Source: Eublepharis macularius
Taxonomy: Eukaryota > Chordata > Lepidosauria > Squamata > Eublepharidae
NCBI RefSeq assembly: GCF_028583425.1
Contig: NC_072806.1
Span: forward strand, 30,736,001-30,800,000
Reading direction: 5' to 3'
Length of the DNA stretch: 64,000 bases
Below, piece by piece: positions 23,554-37,450 of this stretch. The notes under the pieces were generated by a model. That model ran no database searches. It was given only the letters and a program-made list of their open reading frames with translations, and was not told the DNA's origin. Within the stretch, counting starts at the first letter, position 1, and each line of letters opens with the position of its first letter. The position numbers and the translations under genes were made by a program.

Positions 23554-26199
23554 CTTCATCAGCCCAAATTTACTCATGTAATTCTTCTTTATCTCGCCAA
23601 GTTTGTTCTGTTTTAATTGAAAAAGAAACTGTGCAAAAATGACTACCAGCTCGCTTTTGCATTAAACACCATGACAAATAGTCAGCACTGCTTGAAAAAC
23701 CACACAAGCCAAGGCTTTGGCAGACCTTCATGGGACAGCAATTCTGTAGTTTCAGAGTGAGCCCCTGGGCATATCTACACCACTGACGTTTAAACCAGTT
23801 TTAACAGTCATTCCTTCTCCCCTGAACAACTGAAAGAAATCCGGGGGGGGGGGGGTGTTTCAATCCTCTCATCCAGCATTGCAGGTGGGACTCTTAGAAA
23901 TTTAATACTTGACCGCCCTCTGTTGTCCTATGTCTACTAAAGAAGAATCAGAGCAGAGTTTCTCATTGGTGGATGATGGCTTCCTGGAAGTGAGCTGTGC
24001 CTCCCGATTGTGCCAATGGGTGCAATGTTCTTCACCTTTACCCCACCTTCAACTGATTTTTAGTAAGTCAGAATCAAGGATCCTTTTGTATCTACCTTGG
24101 ATTTTGTTCTTTGATGTGTCTGCTTCAAATTGCTAGCAGCTGAAAGGGATACATGTCTGTCCTACCTGCATATTTTCCTCTGGTTGAAGATTATCCTGAT
24201 GGGGGTTTCTTCCCACTCTTCCTCCAGAGGCAGGCCATACAGTATATGCAGGGGCTCTATCCCTTCTGATGGGAAGAGCCCTATTTCAGTTCTCATCCTG
24301 CTAGTACCACAGCATCAGGTGAGTTCCAGAATCCACACTGTTTCAGAGTCCACAACTGACATTTTCCTTACCTTCCTTTGCACATTAGTTCAATAGGGTG
24401 GGAAGGGAGCTGGCTAACACAGAGCATAGCTACTTCTACAGCTTTAAGGTGGAACTCTGTTAAATGGCAGAGATTTCCAAGGGAAGGAGGTGTGGCTGAA
24501 GTAATTTCCAATTACTCCTATCAGATGCTGCAGTAATTTCCAGGGACAAGGAAGGTAGCCAGGCCCAGGATCCTGCCTAGACCACAGTCAGTCTCCTCAT
24601 AAAGTCAACACCCAAGTTCTTTCAGACACTTGGATCTTTTTAGAATCTGCCCTGATAGAAATTTCTTGGTGGACTGGAAGCCCCTCTTGGTGGGTTGGAA
24701 GAGTCATCCATCACTTGATGTCTTAACTGCAGCTGTTTAGCAGAAAGTATCTTAGTAAGTTCAGTGTTCTGTAATATGGGGGAAGGGTTAAGGGATCCTA
24801 ATGTAACTACAGTTCCCAGGATTCTTTGGAGGGAGAGGAAGCCATGACAGTTAATTCAGTATAAAACCAATACAAGTTTCTCGTGTATACACACATCCTT
24901 TGTGGGTCTGTGCTGTTTACTGATGTTCCTGTCTCAAAGGCCTCTGACAGTCAAAAAGTCCATTTAAAATTTCCCACATACAGATCTGTTATCAGATTAA
25001 TTCTTTTTTTTCTGGCAGTATGATCATACACGTGCTGAGAATTGAAGGGGGCTGGAATCCACTCTCCTGAACAGTGGCGGGCACTGCTCCTTATCCCTGT
25101 AGTGCTGTAGTTAACGAATCTTATTATTGCTGGCAACTACCATGACAACCCATTGCTGATTCAGCAGCTTTATGCATTGACTTAAGGAGTGGGCTGGGAA
25201 ATTGAGTTAGATTTTCCTACGTAATATTCTGCTTTTTATCTTTTCCCCTGGAGTGGGAAATGGAGTCTTGTACATTCGCTCCGACATTGACTGTATTCGC
25301 TGAGGACCTGTGAATATTTCAGCAACTCTTGGGAACTCTGGATGTGTTCAAGAGAGAACTCTTTAAAAACTATTTCTTTAAAAAGAAGTCTTTAAAACGC
25401 ATTTGTCTTTATAAGCAGTTGCAAGCAGGAGTCACTGGGACTGGAAAAAAAAGGAAGCCATAATTACTTCTTCATGGTCTCTGTGCATCACACTGATGGT
25501 CTTTCCGCTTGCATAGAGTAACAAATTTGGAAATGATTAGAGCCATGATTTAAGCACAAAACACCCTTCCCTCCAGAGGCATGGGCCTGGACTGTGCAAG
25601 CCTGAAGAGAGGAGTCACAAATTTGTTAATTCAGTTCCAGATACCTAAGAACTCGCTGGTATATCAAGGAGACCTCCCTGCACTGTTATGCTTTCCTCTT
25701 GGAGGCACGAATTGAAACTGTTCTGGAAAAGCTTCTCCATGATGGACAGTACTCCTGCTGTGCCTCTCAGTAACGAGACACTCTTTATTGAGACACAAAG
25801 TATGGGGAACACTCTTACCTTCAGGACCTCCAATATCAAGAGGACTCATTTTGTCCCAAATCCTCATAATGAGAGAATTCTTGATACTAAAGTGAACCTA
25901 CCAGATACAGCCACAGTATTAGTAGGACAGCTGACGTTGAGCCTACTTGGAAGATAGATGCTCCTTTCACCCTTGGTCTCCGTGCCCTCGCTTGGGATGA
26001 CCATCAGTCACACGTTTAGCACATCCATCACCTTCACTGTGATGTACAATGCTGAGATTATCATTTTACATCCGGAGCGAGCTACTCTGGATCAATTCCC
26101 TCACCAGCCTCTATCTTCTGCCCTAACCCTGACATCAGTATCAAGGCCAGAGGCACCTAATCAGCTATCCACGTGAAACTGGGTCCATTGGAGTCACCG
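23554..26199. other. Unclassified, probably decayed repeat DNA
   Basis: No gene can be supported. A G run lies at about 23843. Open frames at 23909-24396 and 25688-26176 have no recognisable domains. Because a DIRS end lies just downstream (26487-26785), part of 25600-26200 may be decayed DIRS coding sequence, but I could not align it. Confidence 0.3.
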
Positions 26200-26785
26200 T
26201 CCTAGAGATGTGAACAAGATGTCTATTTTATGCCTTCTGTCGTACTCCCCTAATCACCAATCAACAAAGATAAGAGGACTCCTCAGATTCCATCTCCATC
26301 ACCCCACATTGGCCATGCCAGGTGTTCTTCTTAACAGCCCTTCGTGTGTTCAAGGGCAGCTGTATCTACCTTCCTGAAACCTGCTGGCTCAGCACCAAAT
26401 CAGCATTTTCTGTCTGGATATTCTACATGTGGTGGCTTGAATGATTTGGCTAATGAAACGATCCCGGAAATTGTGAAAGAGGTCCCAGTCAACACTTACC
26501 TATAATTTATTCTTCAGGTGGTCACTTGTGCTTTCACGTGACCCGCCCACCTTCCCTGCAACAGATAGTTTTTGATTTGCTGTGGTATACTTTCTTAAGT
26601 TGGAAGGAACTGACTGGCAAAGGCCCAACTCCTCCCCTCAGTTAGGTGTGGTCTGAGCCTTGTCCCTGGAGGATGGGGGTTTCCCACCTAAATTATAGCT
26701 CTAGAAGTTTCCAAAGTCATTGCTGTGTGCAGGCACAAAGCTTTCACTGCAAATGCACAGATGACCACTAGAAGAACTTGCAGTT
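26200..26785 (+). pseudogene. 3' end of another DIRS relic
   Basis: About 26290-26400 can be read as HWPCQVFFLTALRV followed by CIYLP, parallel to the intact element's PFWPRQVWFPKLLRM and VSLP downstream of RNase H. Then come an internal-complementary-region-like segment (acttacctataatttattct, ggtggtcacttgtgc, 26487-26570) and a terminal-repeat-like segment ending gatgaccactagaagaac (to about 26785). The recombinase frame is absent. Confidence 0.55.
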
Positions 26786-28367
26786 TCTTTTTTTCTTTTT
26801 TTTAAAAACTAACCTTTCCAGGACACCCTCTCTTAGGATTTTGCTGCTGCTTTCATAATTTATATTTAAAGTTTTTTTAATTAAGGCTTTCCAGGATAAT
26901 CAATTAACACGAGCCTCTTCTGTTTGTTCTCCAGCATGAGAAGGTCAGCTTTGCAAGGCAGGAGACCTGGTGAGGTAGTGAAAAAGTTCAAAGAGAAAGA
27001 GGTGCAAGAGGATGCCTCCTGCCTTTGCAACTTCAGAGGGAAGTTCTAGCAAGCATGTTGGACTGCTTGCGATCAAACAGGAGGGATGTCAGAGGGGACT
27101 TGATGTGTAGGAAGAGGACAAGGGGCAGAGCAGAGGAGAAGAAGCTGTTTTATCATGATAAACTTAGCAGGATGAGCATAAAAGATTAAACAAGCCCAGG
27201 TTGGGCTTAGCTGACTTCAAAGCAGTTGTGAATCTGCAAGTAATTAATGTAATGAGATGCAGAGATGTACAGGCAATCTTCTCATACTTTGAGGCAGAGT
27301 GAGGGTGGGCAGGGGTGGATATTGATCTCTTTCCACGGCAGTCGCTGAATGAAGTTACTGTTGCATTTTAAAAATAAATGAATAAAAACCCCACTGTGGG
27401 AAGAGAAAGCCAGGCATTTATTGGGGATTTTTTTTCTGAAGTTTTGCAAAATGTATATTTTATTTTCAGGACCAAACTGAACAAGATGATGGAAGACCTG
27501 TGAAAGTCCCAGTGACTTTTTCATTGCAAATTGTGGTTTTTAAAGTTCCTAAGTCAGTTTGTGGGCAAGGTCCAGGGGAGAGGAGTTTTAATCTTTTTAC
27601 CATGCGGTTTTCTCAGATGGAAACTGACTCCTCCTCTTCTCCCCGCCTCCCACCCCAACTTGCCAAGTCTTTATTAATCCTGGAAGGGAAAAAATTAGGC
27701 ACCCAAAGGAAATAACCGCTACTCTTCCTTTGCGCCATGGCCCAGGTCCAAAGCAGCACCCCTCTGGTGGTCATTTCCATTTAAAAAAAAAATCTGAATG
27801 ACCTAATCGCAATATTTTATGTGGTTTGGCTCTTGAGAAATAAATGTTTGTCTTCTCTTCCCCCGCCTTATCATCCTCTGGTCCATTCCGCCTTTCTATT
27901 TCCCTTCCCCTGCGTGCAGCCTGAAATGTAACACTCTAGTGCATCGGGAAAATCCCGGGTTGAATCTCACCTCTGCCATGAACTCACTGGGTAGACTTTA
28001 GGCCCATGATCATTTATGGGTTTACAATAATACTGGTTTACCTACAAGTTTGTGGTAAGGATTATAAGGCTCTAGATTTGATACACAGCATTTCAGATAC
28101 TCCTAAAGCACTATGTAAATGCTAAGTAAAACGTAATTTTGGCTTGTAACTGTTAGGTCAGAGGGATAGATATGTTTCAAGTATTGGTACATGTACTGCT
28201 ATTCTAGTACTGAAAACTTGGGGAAAAAACACAAAATGTATTACATTTGCCAAAAGGAAGGTTGCTATTGGAGGAAGTTGTCTGTTGCTTCTCTGCATGA
28301 GTCACTGTTCTGGTCTCGTATCCTTCCAATTGGAAGGCACACCCAGACCCATGACTTATGTAGAAAG

Positions 28368-28432
<65 letters not shown>

Positions 28433-30895
28433 GGTTGTCTCCTCTGAGAGCACGTTGTTGCTGTGGTGAGAGCAGTAGACTTTTCAAATCATTCAGAACT
28501 CCAGCACAACAAAAAGGCGTTAATTTGCCCATTTTGCAATAAGCAGCAGGACTTTAGGTAAAATTATCATTGCTGCTATGTCAAACAGCCCTTGCTCTAT
28601 TCACTCTGCCCATTTTCAGTTCAACCTCCACTAGTCCCCTTCATCTTCTTTCTATAGCTGAGGCTTCAACGTTATCTCAGCTACCATTCAAGATAATTCT
28701 AAAGAAGTTGTTTTCCTTGCAGCTCTCCTATTGTCATTCATTGGCAGAGCTGCTGCTTTGAGGCGAAATTAGAGGTCACTGAGCCAGCACAGCAACAAGC
28801 CGCCCTCACTGGCCACAGGTCACCCTTCCGTCCTCAGATTGGCAGGGTAGCCAGTTGGAGGTTAATAAACTCATTAGGAACTGCAAATCCATCTTGGGCA
28901 GAATTACCAAGCAGTGCTCAGCTAGCCAAAGGAACTAGGGAAAGATGAATGATGAGTGTTTCCCCCTTAAATTACAAGTTTTGTTCAATGAAAAAATTGC
29001 ACTAGAGAAGGAATAGACAAGTAGCACACATTTCCCTGGCCCAAAATACAAACTTTAATGAGATAAGAAGCAAATTGGCAGTAACATTTAGGCCACTATT
29101 TTTCAATCTTTGTTTCTCATGTGGAAACTATCATAAAATAGACAAACTAAGAGAGGATCAAACCTGTTTTTATTTTCCTCCAGCTTCCTCAGAGGTCTTC
29201 CAATTACAATTTAAAATGTTTAGAAAAAGCTCTAACATGATAATCATTACTTGCCAGTATAGCCAACAAGGCTTTCTTTTGCTTGCAGGACCTTTAGAGG
29301 TGCTTCAGTTTCTCCTATAAACCCTAAATAAACCTGGTTAAGATATTGTGTATAAACAGGGAAGGGTTTCAGTTATTTAAATACATGGTTTCATTATGCT
29401 GTACATAAAAATCAGATTTATTAATTAGGAGATCAGTGTATTCAGCCATAAAATGTGTTTTAAGCTAAATAGAAAAGCACATGCTAGAGAAGGAAATCTA
29501 AGAGTGACCTTTGGGTATTTTTTAAATATGAAGATGGAGAGCCAAAGTCAAATAACAAATAATAATAGCCAAAGTGGGCACAAGGACTCATTACAGCAGT
29601 GTCTAAGCAGTGACCCGTCGGCAGTCCTGCCATGAAAGAATAGGTGGTGTTTGAGCATATGGTTGTGAGTGAACTCATGGAGCTACTGTATTCTGAGTCA
29701 GACCTCTGGCCTGAGGCTGTCTAGCCTGATTCTCTAAGGTCTTCCTCAGCGCTGCTGATGGTCAACTTTTTTTCTGGAGATGCTCAGGATTGAATTTAGG
29801 GCCGCCTACATACAAAACACACACACAATATCATCACTGACTGAATTTGCTGAATATCCCAAAAGAAACAGTGGAGGTGTGCACAATTTGGAGGAGGGAA
29901 GTGGTAAGCAGGGAAGAGCTTCTAGCCACTTCTCACATGTACAGCCACTTTTCCCCAGATGCATATGTGCCTGTTGCCATGGCTGCAACAAATGTGCATG
30001 AGATATGAAAGAGGAAAAGCAATATGTGGGTAGCATTGAGGTAGCGCTCTCTTTCCCTGCTACCCCTTCCTTCCTCCAAATCATGCTTTCCCCTCATTGC
30101 TTCCTTGTTATACAGCCTGGAATTGTGTCCCTAGAAAGAGCCACGTACCAAATATGGCCTGGGCTTACAACAACCAGGGTCTTCAAAATCAGTAGATCCT
30201 GTCGGCCACTGGGTAGTGAGACAGCCAGTTTAGAAACTACGTTAAACCCAATCTTCTCCCTTGAACTGAATCATTTTGTGGACAAACTGCCTCCACCACC
30301 AACACATGAACTACTAAGTGAAACCAATTAGTATGTAAAAAACAAATACGGAGTGTTAATTTTGTTTGTTTGAAACGTGTGTATATGGCTTTTCTACCTG
30401 GCACCCTGAAGTGTAGACAATACTGAGCTAGGCGAATGGATGGCATGATTTGGTTAAGGTAGACACATACGGATGTATATTTAGGGAGGGACCATAGTTC
30501 AGTAGTAGAATACTTGTTCTGTGTACAGAAGATCCATGTTCTGTTTCCAACTATCAGCAAGGATGTTGACAAGGCTTGAACTGAGGAAGCTGAAAAACAC
30601 TCTCGGTTCAAAATTGCTCTCCCTGATAATCTGCCCAATTTTTGTTCCTGGGGTTTCCAAAATGTTTCTTTTAAAGCATTTTCGTGTCATTTTTACAGCA
30701 TTTGTGCAGCATTTGCCATTTATATACAGTTGATGCCAAAACAATATCAAGTTGAGTAAATTTCATGAGACAAGGAAACACCAAAGTGTTGTACAGGTTC
30801 AGTTCACACAAGGGAGAAACAAAAATGAAATGGGGCTTTTCAAGTCAAAATGTTTGAGTTGTGCCCACCATTACTCAGCCAGCTAGATTGTGCAG
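26786..30895. other. Non-coding stretch
   Basis: Apart from the microsatellite at 28374-28429 and a possible degraded tRNA-SINE head near 30485-30560, I see no gene or nameable element. Candidate frames are short and show no recognisable domain or clear exon structure. Confidence 0.35.
28374..28429. repeat. Compound (GA)n(TG)n microsatellite
   Basis: About 13 GA units pass directly into about 15 TG units with no interruption. The strand asymmetry mirrors the (TC)n(AC)n tract at 47463-47549. Confidence 0.95.
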
Positions 30896-31021
30896 TTAAA
30901 ATAAATAAATTTTATTAATACATACCTTACATATGATGAAACATATGAAATACAAATATACCATCAAATTATACCTCTTTTCTTACAGGAATAGTCACGT
31001 TCTATATCACCCATGTGGAGA

Positions 31022-31222
31022 ATGCTGTCTAGTCATAGCTGACTTATGGCAACCCCTGTTGGGGTTTTCATGGCAAGAGACTAACAGAGGTGGTTTGCTA
31101 TTGCCTCCCTCTACAACCCCTGGTCTTCATTGGAGGTCTCCCATCCAATTACTAACCATGGCCAGTCTCACTTGGCTTCTGAGATCTGACGATCAGGCTC
31201 ACCTGAGCTATTTAAGTCAGGG
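31022..31222 (-). repeat. 5S rRNA-derived SINE, second copy
   Basis: The minus strand of about 31139-31205 again gives a 5S rRNA 3'-half-like sequence (gtcagatctcagaagcca, ccatggttagtaattggat, gggaga). Body phrases tcatagctgacttatggca and ggtggtttgctattgcctcc match the copy at 1285-1478. It lies directly upstream of a tRNA-SINE. Confidence 0.75.
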
Positions 31223-31225
31223 CGT

Positions 31226-31467
31226 ATCAGTTTACTGCAGTAGTTCAGAGCAGCAGGTCTCTAATCTGGAGAACCGAGTTTGATTCTTCACTCCTCTGCT
31301 TGAAGCCAGCTAGGTGACCTTTGGTCAGTCACAGTTCTCTCAGAGCTCTCTGAGCCCCACCTACCTCACAGGGTGATTGCTACAGGGATAATAACATGCT
31401 TTGTAGATGGCTCTGAGTGGGTGTTAAGTTGTCCTGAAGGGCAGTATATAAACCAAATATTATTATT
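31226..31467 (+). repeat. tRNA-derived SINE (Sauria-type)
   Basis: The degraded A-box region gcagtagttcagagc and B-box gagtttgattcttcactc are followed by gaagccagctaggtgacct, the cctacctcacagggtg core and the 3' part gggcagtatataaaccaaat with an att tail. The body is nearly the same as the copies at 33162, 33635 and 37451 (inverted). Confidence 0.8.
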
Positions 31468-31678
31468 ACCTATACTGTCTTAAGTTTTCAAAAAAGAGAG
31501 ATTAGACTGCCACAATTATTTATACATTAAATTCAATAAAACAAATGAAATACGAATATGCCAACAAATTACAACTCTTATTTCAGGGATGATCCAGCTC
31601 CAAATCACCCATACTAGCTTCAGTTTTCAGGAGAAAGAGATAAGATCTCCACAAATATCCATACTTTCCAATCTCAAC

Positions 31679-32000
31679 TAGAAATGGGCACGGACCAGAA
31701 AAAACGAACCATGCGGTTTGTGGTTCATCATGAATCATGAGCTTTCACTAAACTGCCCCAGTTCGTGAACTGGGGCACTACTACTAGGTCAGCAGAAGGT
31801 CTGCAGAAAGCCCAACCCCCGTTGCCTAGGAAACTGATTGAGTGGCACCAGGCTGTCTGCAGTGACAAACCAAACAAACTGCTCTAAAGTTTGTGGCGGT
31901 TCGTCAGAAATGGGCTCTGATGAACCGCTGGTTTGCGAACCATGAACCAGTCTGGTTCATGGCGAACTTTGGTTCATATTTCAGTTCGTGCCCATCTCTA
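31679..32000. mobile_element. hAT-like MITE (322 bp)
   Basis: Ends TAGAAATGGGCACGGAC and GTTCGTGCCCATCTCTA are inverted repeats. The 8-bp target duplication ATCTCAAC is perfect (31671-31678 and 32001-32008). The interior is a series of gaacc/ggttc palindromes. The same family is seen truncated at 19262. Confidence 0.9.
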
Positions 32001-33161
32001 ATCTCAACATATCTTTTACATATCTATTACATCTTTTCTCATACCAGTTGTGAGTCATATAAATTCCCAAATCTCCTCTTTAAACTTCTCTCTTGAATTC
32101 CTTTTGCCCCAGTAATTTACAAAAGGTTGCCAAACCTTAACATAATTTTCTTGAAGTTTGGCTTTTCCATGCCATATTGACCTGATGTTATCTTATACTT
32201 TCCACAACCATACTACTGAATGGGGTAGAATCACCTCTTTCTAGTTCATTGCCAATACCATGAAAGCTACAGCTAGTAAATTGCTACCCAAAATCTTCAC
32301 TTCCCATTTCCAGTTCTTTGAGAAAATTCCCAAAAGGGCAATTTTAGGATCAAATAGTATTTTGTTTCTCAATAATCTCTTTTAAAATCCTCAATATATT
32401 CTTCCAATACTGTTTGGTCCCTGGGTGGGAACGCTACATATGTAACAGAGCCCCTGCTTTCTTCTGACATCTCTAGCATCTTGCTGAAGTTGTCTTTCCT
32501 ATTTTGGCGATTCTGTCTGAAGTTAGATACCAGCTATACATGATTTTAAACAGGCTTTCCCTAATATTAATATTCAACAAACATTCTTGATTTTCCTCAT
32601 GTAATTTGAACCATGCTTCATCAGAAATTTCACATAATTCCCCCCCCTTTTGTTTATAATTTATTACACTCTCTTCTTTTTTCAACAATAACATAAATCT
32701 TAGATAAATTTCCTTTGTTTTTGCTAGTCTACCAATGATTAGCTCAAAATCTTCAGGCAGTCAAAATAAGTTCATTTGTGACCATTTACTATAGAAATAA
32801 CTTCTGATCTGTAGATGCTGATTTTCTGTTAGATGCACACAATCTGCTAATCCTTTTACTTCTCTAGAACAGGATTTTTCCATCCTTTACAAAATCTGAA
32901 ATTTATATCAATCCTGCTCTTTTTCATCCATCAAACATACTACAATTAAAAGTATTAACCAATTCTTTACCTAATAGTACTGAACTATAAACTGAACATT
33001 TCAAATCTAGCAATTTCTCATATTTCCATACATGTATGAGGGGCATGCTCTCCAGGTATATCTATCCCTCCATAGCCATATATTGTGGTACTTCTATTCC
33101 CTGTTGCTCTGTTTCCCAAATTATTCTTGATTCCTCTTTCTTAAACTGACAACGAATACCA

Positions 33162-33419
33162 GTCCATTTGGTGTAGCGGTTAGGAGCGCGGGATTCTAAT
33201 CTGGAGAGCCGGGTTTGATTCCCCACTCCTCCACTTGAAGCCAGCTGGGTGACCTTGGGCTATTCACAGTTCTCTGGAGCTCTCTCAGCCCCACCTACCT
33301 CACAGGGTGTTTTGTTGTGGGGATAATAATGGCATACTTTGTGAACCACTCTGAGTGGGCATTAAGTTGTTCTGAAGGGCAGTATATAAATTGAATGTTA
33401 TTATTATTATTATTATTCA
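33162..33419 (+). repeat. tRNA-derived SINE (Sauria-type)
   Basis: A-box tttggtgtagcggttagg, B-box gggtttgattccccactc, shared core cacctacctcacagggtg, 3' tail gggcagtatataaattgaat and (att)n. Confidence 0.85.
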
Positions 33420-33634
33420 GAATATTAGGTGTGGCAATTCCCCCTTTCTACCAAGACTGCTGAATTAAATTTGTCTTAATTCTAGGTTTCCTCTTACTCC
33501 AAATCTGGAAAATACTGACGGAATCATTTTTTTCTATTTTTATCTAATTTTTCTTGCATTTAAAAAAAATGTTGATGGATCAATCTGAAGCCTTCAGTAT
33601 CAAGTCATGTAAGGTGGAAGCAATAACCAAAGCG

Positions 33635-33876
33635 AGCCAGTTTGGTGTAGTGGTTAAGAGCACGGGACTCTAATCTGGAGAACCAGGTTTGATTCCCCAC
33701 TCCACTTGAAGCCAGCTGGGTGACCTTGGGTCATTCACAGCTCTCTCAGAGCTCTCTCAGCCCCACCCACCTCACAGGGTGTTTTGTTGTGGGGATAATA
33801 GCATACTTTGTAAACCGCTCTGAGTGGATGTTAAGTCATCCTGAAGGGCAGTATATAAGTCGAATGTTATTGTTAG
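33635..33876 (+). repeat. tRNA-derived SINE (Sauria-type)
   Basis: Starts gagccagtttggtgtagtgg, B-box aggtttgattccccactcc, same core and 3' part as the neighbouring copy. Two copies in the same orientation within 700 bp. Confidence 0.88.
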
Positions 33877-36800
33877 GATGAATGATGTACTTTCTAGCAT
33901 TCCACCATGAGCAGCCCCTGAGGAGGAGGTCCAAGTATGGGGAAGTAGCATTTGCTTAACATCATAACTAGGTCATGGTCTTGAGGGCAAGGACAGGGAG
34001 GGAAGAGAATCTTTCTGCTGGTGTTGGATGAGGACCTTCACGGCCTAGCTATCCTTCAAGAAACACAGAAAATTCTCACGCAGGAAAGCAACCATTTCTA
34101 TTTCGAGAGAGGATACGGTTAAGGAAGAGATCGTGGCCAAATTTAAAATAGGCTTAAAGAGCTGTTGATGAGAACAACTTAAATAACTTTTGCTATTTCC
34201 ATGTCTCCCTTTACATTTACAGTTGCTCTGTTTATACCCGCAGTTCCTGAGTAAGCTGATGCCTCTGAGGATGTACAGAGTGGCTGTGGCAAACCCCACT
34301 GAGATGTTAGTAAGATAGCGGATATCTTACTAGTTTATTAAAAGTTATTGTTGAAAATTACAACAGAGTTTTAATGAAATAGTTGTTAAAGCTGTTTATT
34401 TTCCTTTCATTGTTTCATACAACTTTCCATTAAAGTTAATTGTCCCCTTTTTGTTGCGATGTGGTGGTCTTTTTCAAGCGTATAACCTAAGCTATTTTCA
34501 AAAATTAAAAAGTTATAGAATTTTTGTTTGGTTTTGTGAATGAATGGCCAGCTGGCAAGCAATCCAATACATGAGGTAGGATATCTAGGGATGATGGGCT
34601 GTGTTGGTTTTCATGCAGCTTGGCCCAATGCAAATGTAAAGCTTATGATGGAGCATGCTGTAGAAAAATTTGCTCCTTCATCTCGTCCACCTGTGTTCAC
34701 CCCTCCATTCTCTATTATCTGCCAAAAACCCGGAGGTCTCTGATTTAAGAAACATTTGTGAACTGAGTGTGTTAAAAATGTTTTGTGTTCTTTCCAGTAC
34801 AAAGTTCATTTAAAAGTATTTAAAACATCCCACTAAATTGTGACAAACATCATAATTTAATGTGCTTTTGTTATTCCTTATGATCCAAAGAGGTGCAAAA
34901 GGAAAGGGAGAAACGGGTGCACACAAGGTTCATGCAGGCTGTGCAGGCTTCATATGTGCAGAGAGAGTTCCTATGAGCTAGAACATACCCAGGACTGCCT
35001 ATAATGGGAAACTTGGGCAATTTGTCTTTAAGGGAGGCTTGTCTGCCGTAATTGTGTTTCTCAGGGCCAGGCCAGATATGTTCTGGAAATTTCATTTCTT
35101 CAGCTCCCAGTGATGTGTTAAGCTCAATTATCTGAGAGATGGCAGCCAATTCAGATTGGAACCACAATGGCAGGGTAAACCTTCCCCAGTGCCATTTTTC
35201 CTGACCTGAAATGGCTGCGGGGCGCCAGGTAACTTTTTTTTTTTAAGAAACTACTTGAGTCTCTGGAAACATTGAAATTCACTATTGCTGCTGGTATTTA
35301 CTCAGATTACGATTTCAAATTGCTATCTTAATAGGTTACAAGTGCCTGGATGCAAAATCCCTCTCCCCCCGCCCCCCACGAGTAATCATCCTGGATCTGA
35401 ATAGCACATCCTTGGTGACCAAAGAGGATAGCAAACAAACGTTTGATTTACAACAGCCTGCAGAAGACTGTCTTGCAAGGATTAAGCCAATGACTAACTG
35501 AAAGAGCAGCTAGAAAGAGAATGTTTCACATCTGTTCATATGTGTCTGGCACATCCAGATGTGATATAGTAGGTGCTTGGAAAGGAGAGGCCAAGCAGGT
35601 AATTTATTTTGCAAAATAGGATTGCTTTTCAAAATATAATCTATGATTCAAGCTCCTCCTCCACCCACATCCTCCCCAATCTAATAAATCTTTACATCTT
35701 GTAAAAATAACACACACACACACACACACACGTCTTCTCTTGCATTATGCAAAGATGGTGTACTGAGGGAGGAGCTATTGAAAGAACCTCTTAGGACCCG
35801 CTCATGTAAAATTCTATGTGGTAGAGGTTATGCATAGTGGGAAGAGGGGATTGCATCCACCCACCATGTATGTGTGCCCCACCTCCATGCCCAACAACTG
35901 TCTACAAAGACATAACACACATGTCGGCTCAAATCATAGTCATTTCCTAGATTTTCTGTAGGTTTAGTGCACAGCTCAGATTTTTCAAGCATAGGCTCCA
36001 TGCAAAGAAAATCTGTGGCTATGTGAAGAGAGAGATACACCAATGGGCACATCTGAGGGACGTGCATGCTTCCTCCCCACAGAGAAGTTCCTCTGAATCA
36101 GCATTTACTTTCTGAACCCTTGCTCTCAGCCCAGTTTGTGTAGTGAAGAGACCTGTGTATTCTTCAGGTCTGACAGGCAACGTCTCGTTGTTTCTGTGTT
36201 CTTGAGCTGCACCCAGTTAAGTGTCAAAGGGGAAGGTTAATGCTTTATGCAAAAAAAAATATCCTCAAAAACTCACTCGAAAATAAAAACAGTCTGGAGG
36301 GTAAAAAAACAAGCCATATGCTAGGAATATAATTCAATGAACACTGTTAGTTATATACAGGAAAGTGTGAAAAAATGTTGTATATTTATGCCAGCTTGCT
36401 CCCTTAGCTGTGTTCAATCAGCCCATTCACAGTAGGAGATTATATCAGTACAGGGGGAGGGAGCACTAATGAATTCTTGTTCTGCCCCTATCCCACCCCC
36501 AAATCCCAATCTCTCTGAGTTGTGTGTGAGCACTCTGGTATCCCTGGAATGCAGCAGAGATGGCCCCTCATTCATTTTAGCGGAGGGACTTGGTGTATTA
36601 CACGCAAGTCCCTTGGTGTGTGTTTGCTATGCTAAAGGGATATCAAACAGGCCCTCAGATATCAAGTTAGCATTTTGATTCATCTTTCTGTTCCAGGTCA
36701 TGGGAAAGCTGATCTCAGGATGCAGAGGCCATAACGGGCCTGGCATTGTTATTTGTTTAAATTATCACCCTGTGATGGAGAAATGGGTGGTTTTTCTAGC

Positions 36801-37450
36801 CTTTTGGTCCAAACATCATAACCCGGACTCCATGGGCACTATGTGGGCTACATGCCCAGGGGTTAGCCTGGCTATGGAGTCTGGTCCTAACTCAAAAGAA
36901 GTGAAAGGGAATACTTACTCTCTGAGGAAGGTGTTTTTAAAAGCGCTGCTGTCTTATGTGTGAGTGGTTCGTCTACAATGGAGAAGAGGGGGATAGAGGA
37001 GGCTTGTTCCTAGTCATGGAGTCTTCAACAAGATGTGCAGCCGTCCTGACGGATGCTAAGGTGTCTTTGTAACTTTCAAGTGCAGTAGCTAGACATCATT
37101 CATTGTCTTTTCCTTTTCTTAATTAACTGTAGCCTTAGTGTGCTATATCTTCCTATATTGTGTGTTCCCTGTTTACATTCTAATGTAATCCAATGAAGAT
37201 CTTCAGTTAAAATAAGGTGTGTCAGAAGTCCTCACCCACTGGCCTTTGCGCATGTTCAGAGGTTCACCAATGTTCAAACAGCTGTTGAGGGTGGCAGCCT
37301 CTACATTGGGCGGTGGCAGAGAATACACTCTGGCCAGGAGGGAAGGAGAAGTCTCCCCACCCCAGGTCATAATAGTGCTATTCCATGGTCTCCATTTTAA
37401 AAAGTTAGTGGAATTGTCATGGAGGCCAGCTGTATGCTCATGGAATCTTT
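33877..37450. other. Non-coding stretch
   Basis: No supported gene. A (CA)n microsatellite lies at 35710-35731. Frames at 34540-34743, 34871-35167 and 36469-36963 encode nothing recognisable. Confidence 0.35.
35710..35731. repeat. (AC)n microsatellite
   Basis: Eleven uninterrupted dinucleotide units. Confidence 0.9.

Larger units (their letters stand above)
30896..33634 (-). pseudogene. Antisense L1 LINE remnant carrying later insertions
   Basis: The minus-strand frame at 32473-32694 contains LFKIMYSWYLTSDRIAKIG, the conserved region of squamate L1 ORF2 near its C-terminus. Sequence from about 32000 to 33600 is AT-rich and reads as decayed L1 on the minus strand. A 3'-UTR-like phrase (aaatac(a/g)aatat(a/g)cca(t/a)caaatta) occurs twice, at 30946 and 31550, either side of SINE insertions. 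It is interrupted by a 5S-SINE, two tRNA-SINEs and a hAT element. Confidence 0.6.

Noticed and set aside
23943..23989. 47-bp plus-strand segment (ESEQSFSLVDDGFLE) whose phase would fit after exon D
   Set aside because: Weak acceptor, very short, and separated from exon D by a large block of mobile DNA.
24229..24321. Plus-strand segment between a good acceptor and CAG|GTGAGT
   Set aside because: Its phase does not follow any upstream candidate and the peptide looks random.
33635..33700. tRNA-like sequences (also at 37703, 52961, 59948, 62161)
   Set aside because: A and B boxes are SINE heads joined to shared SINE bodies and tails, not tRNA genes.
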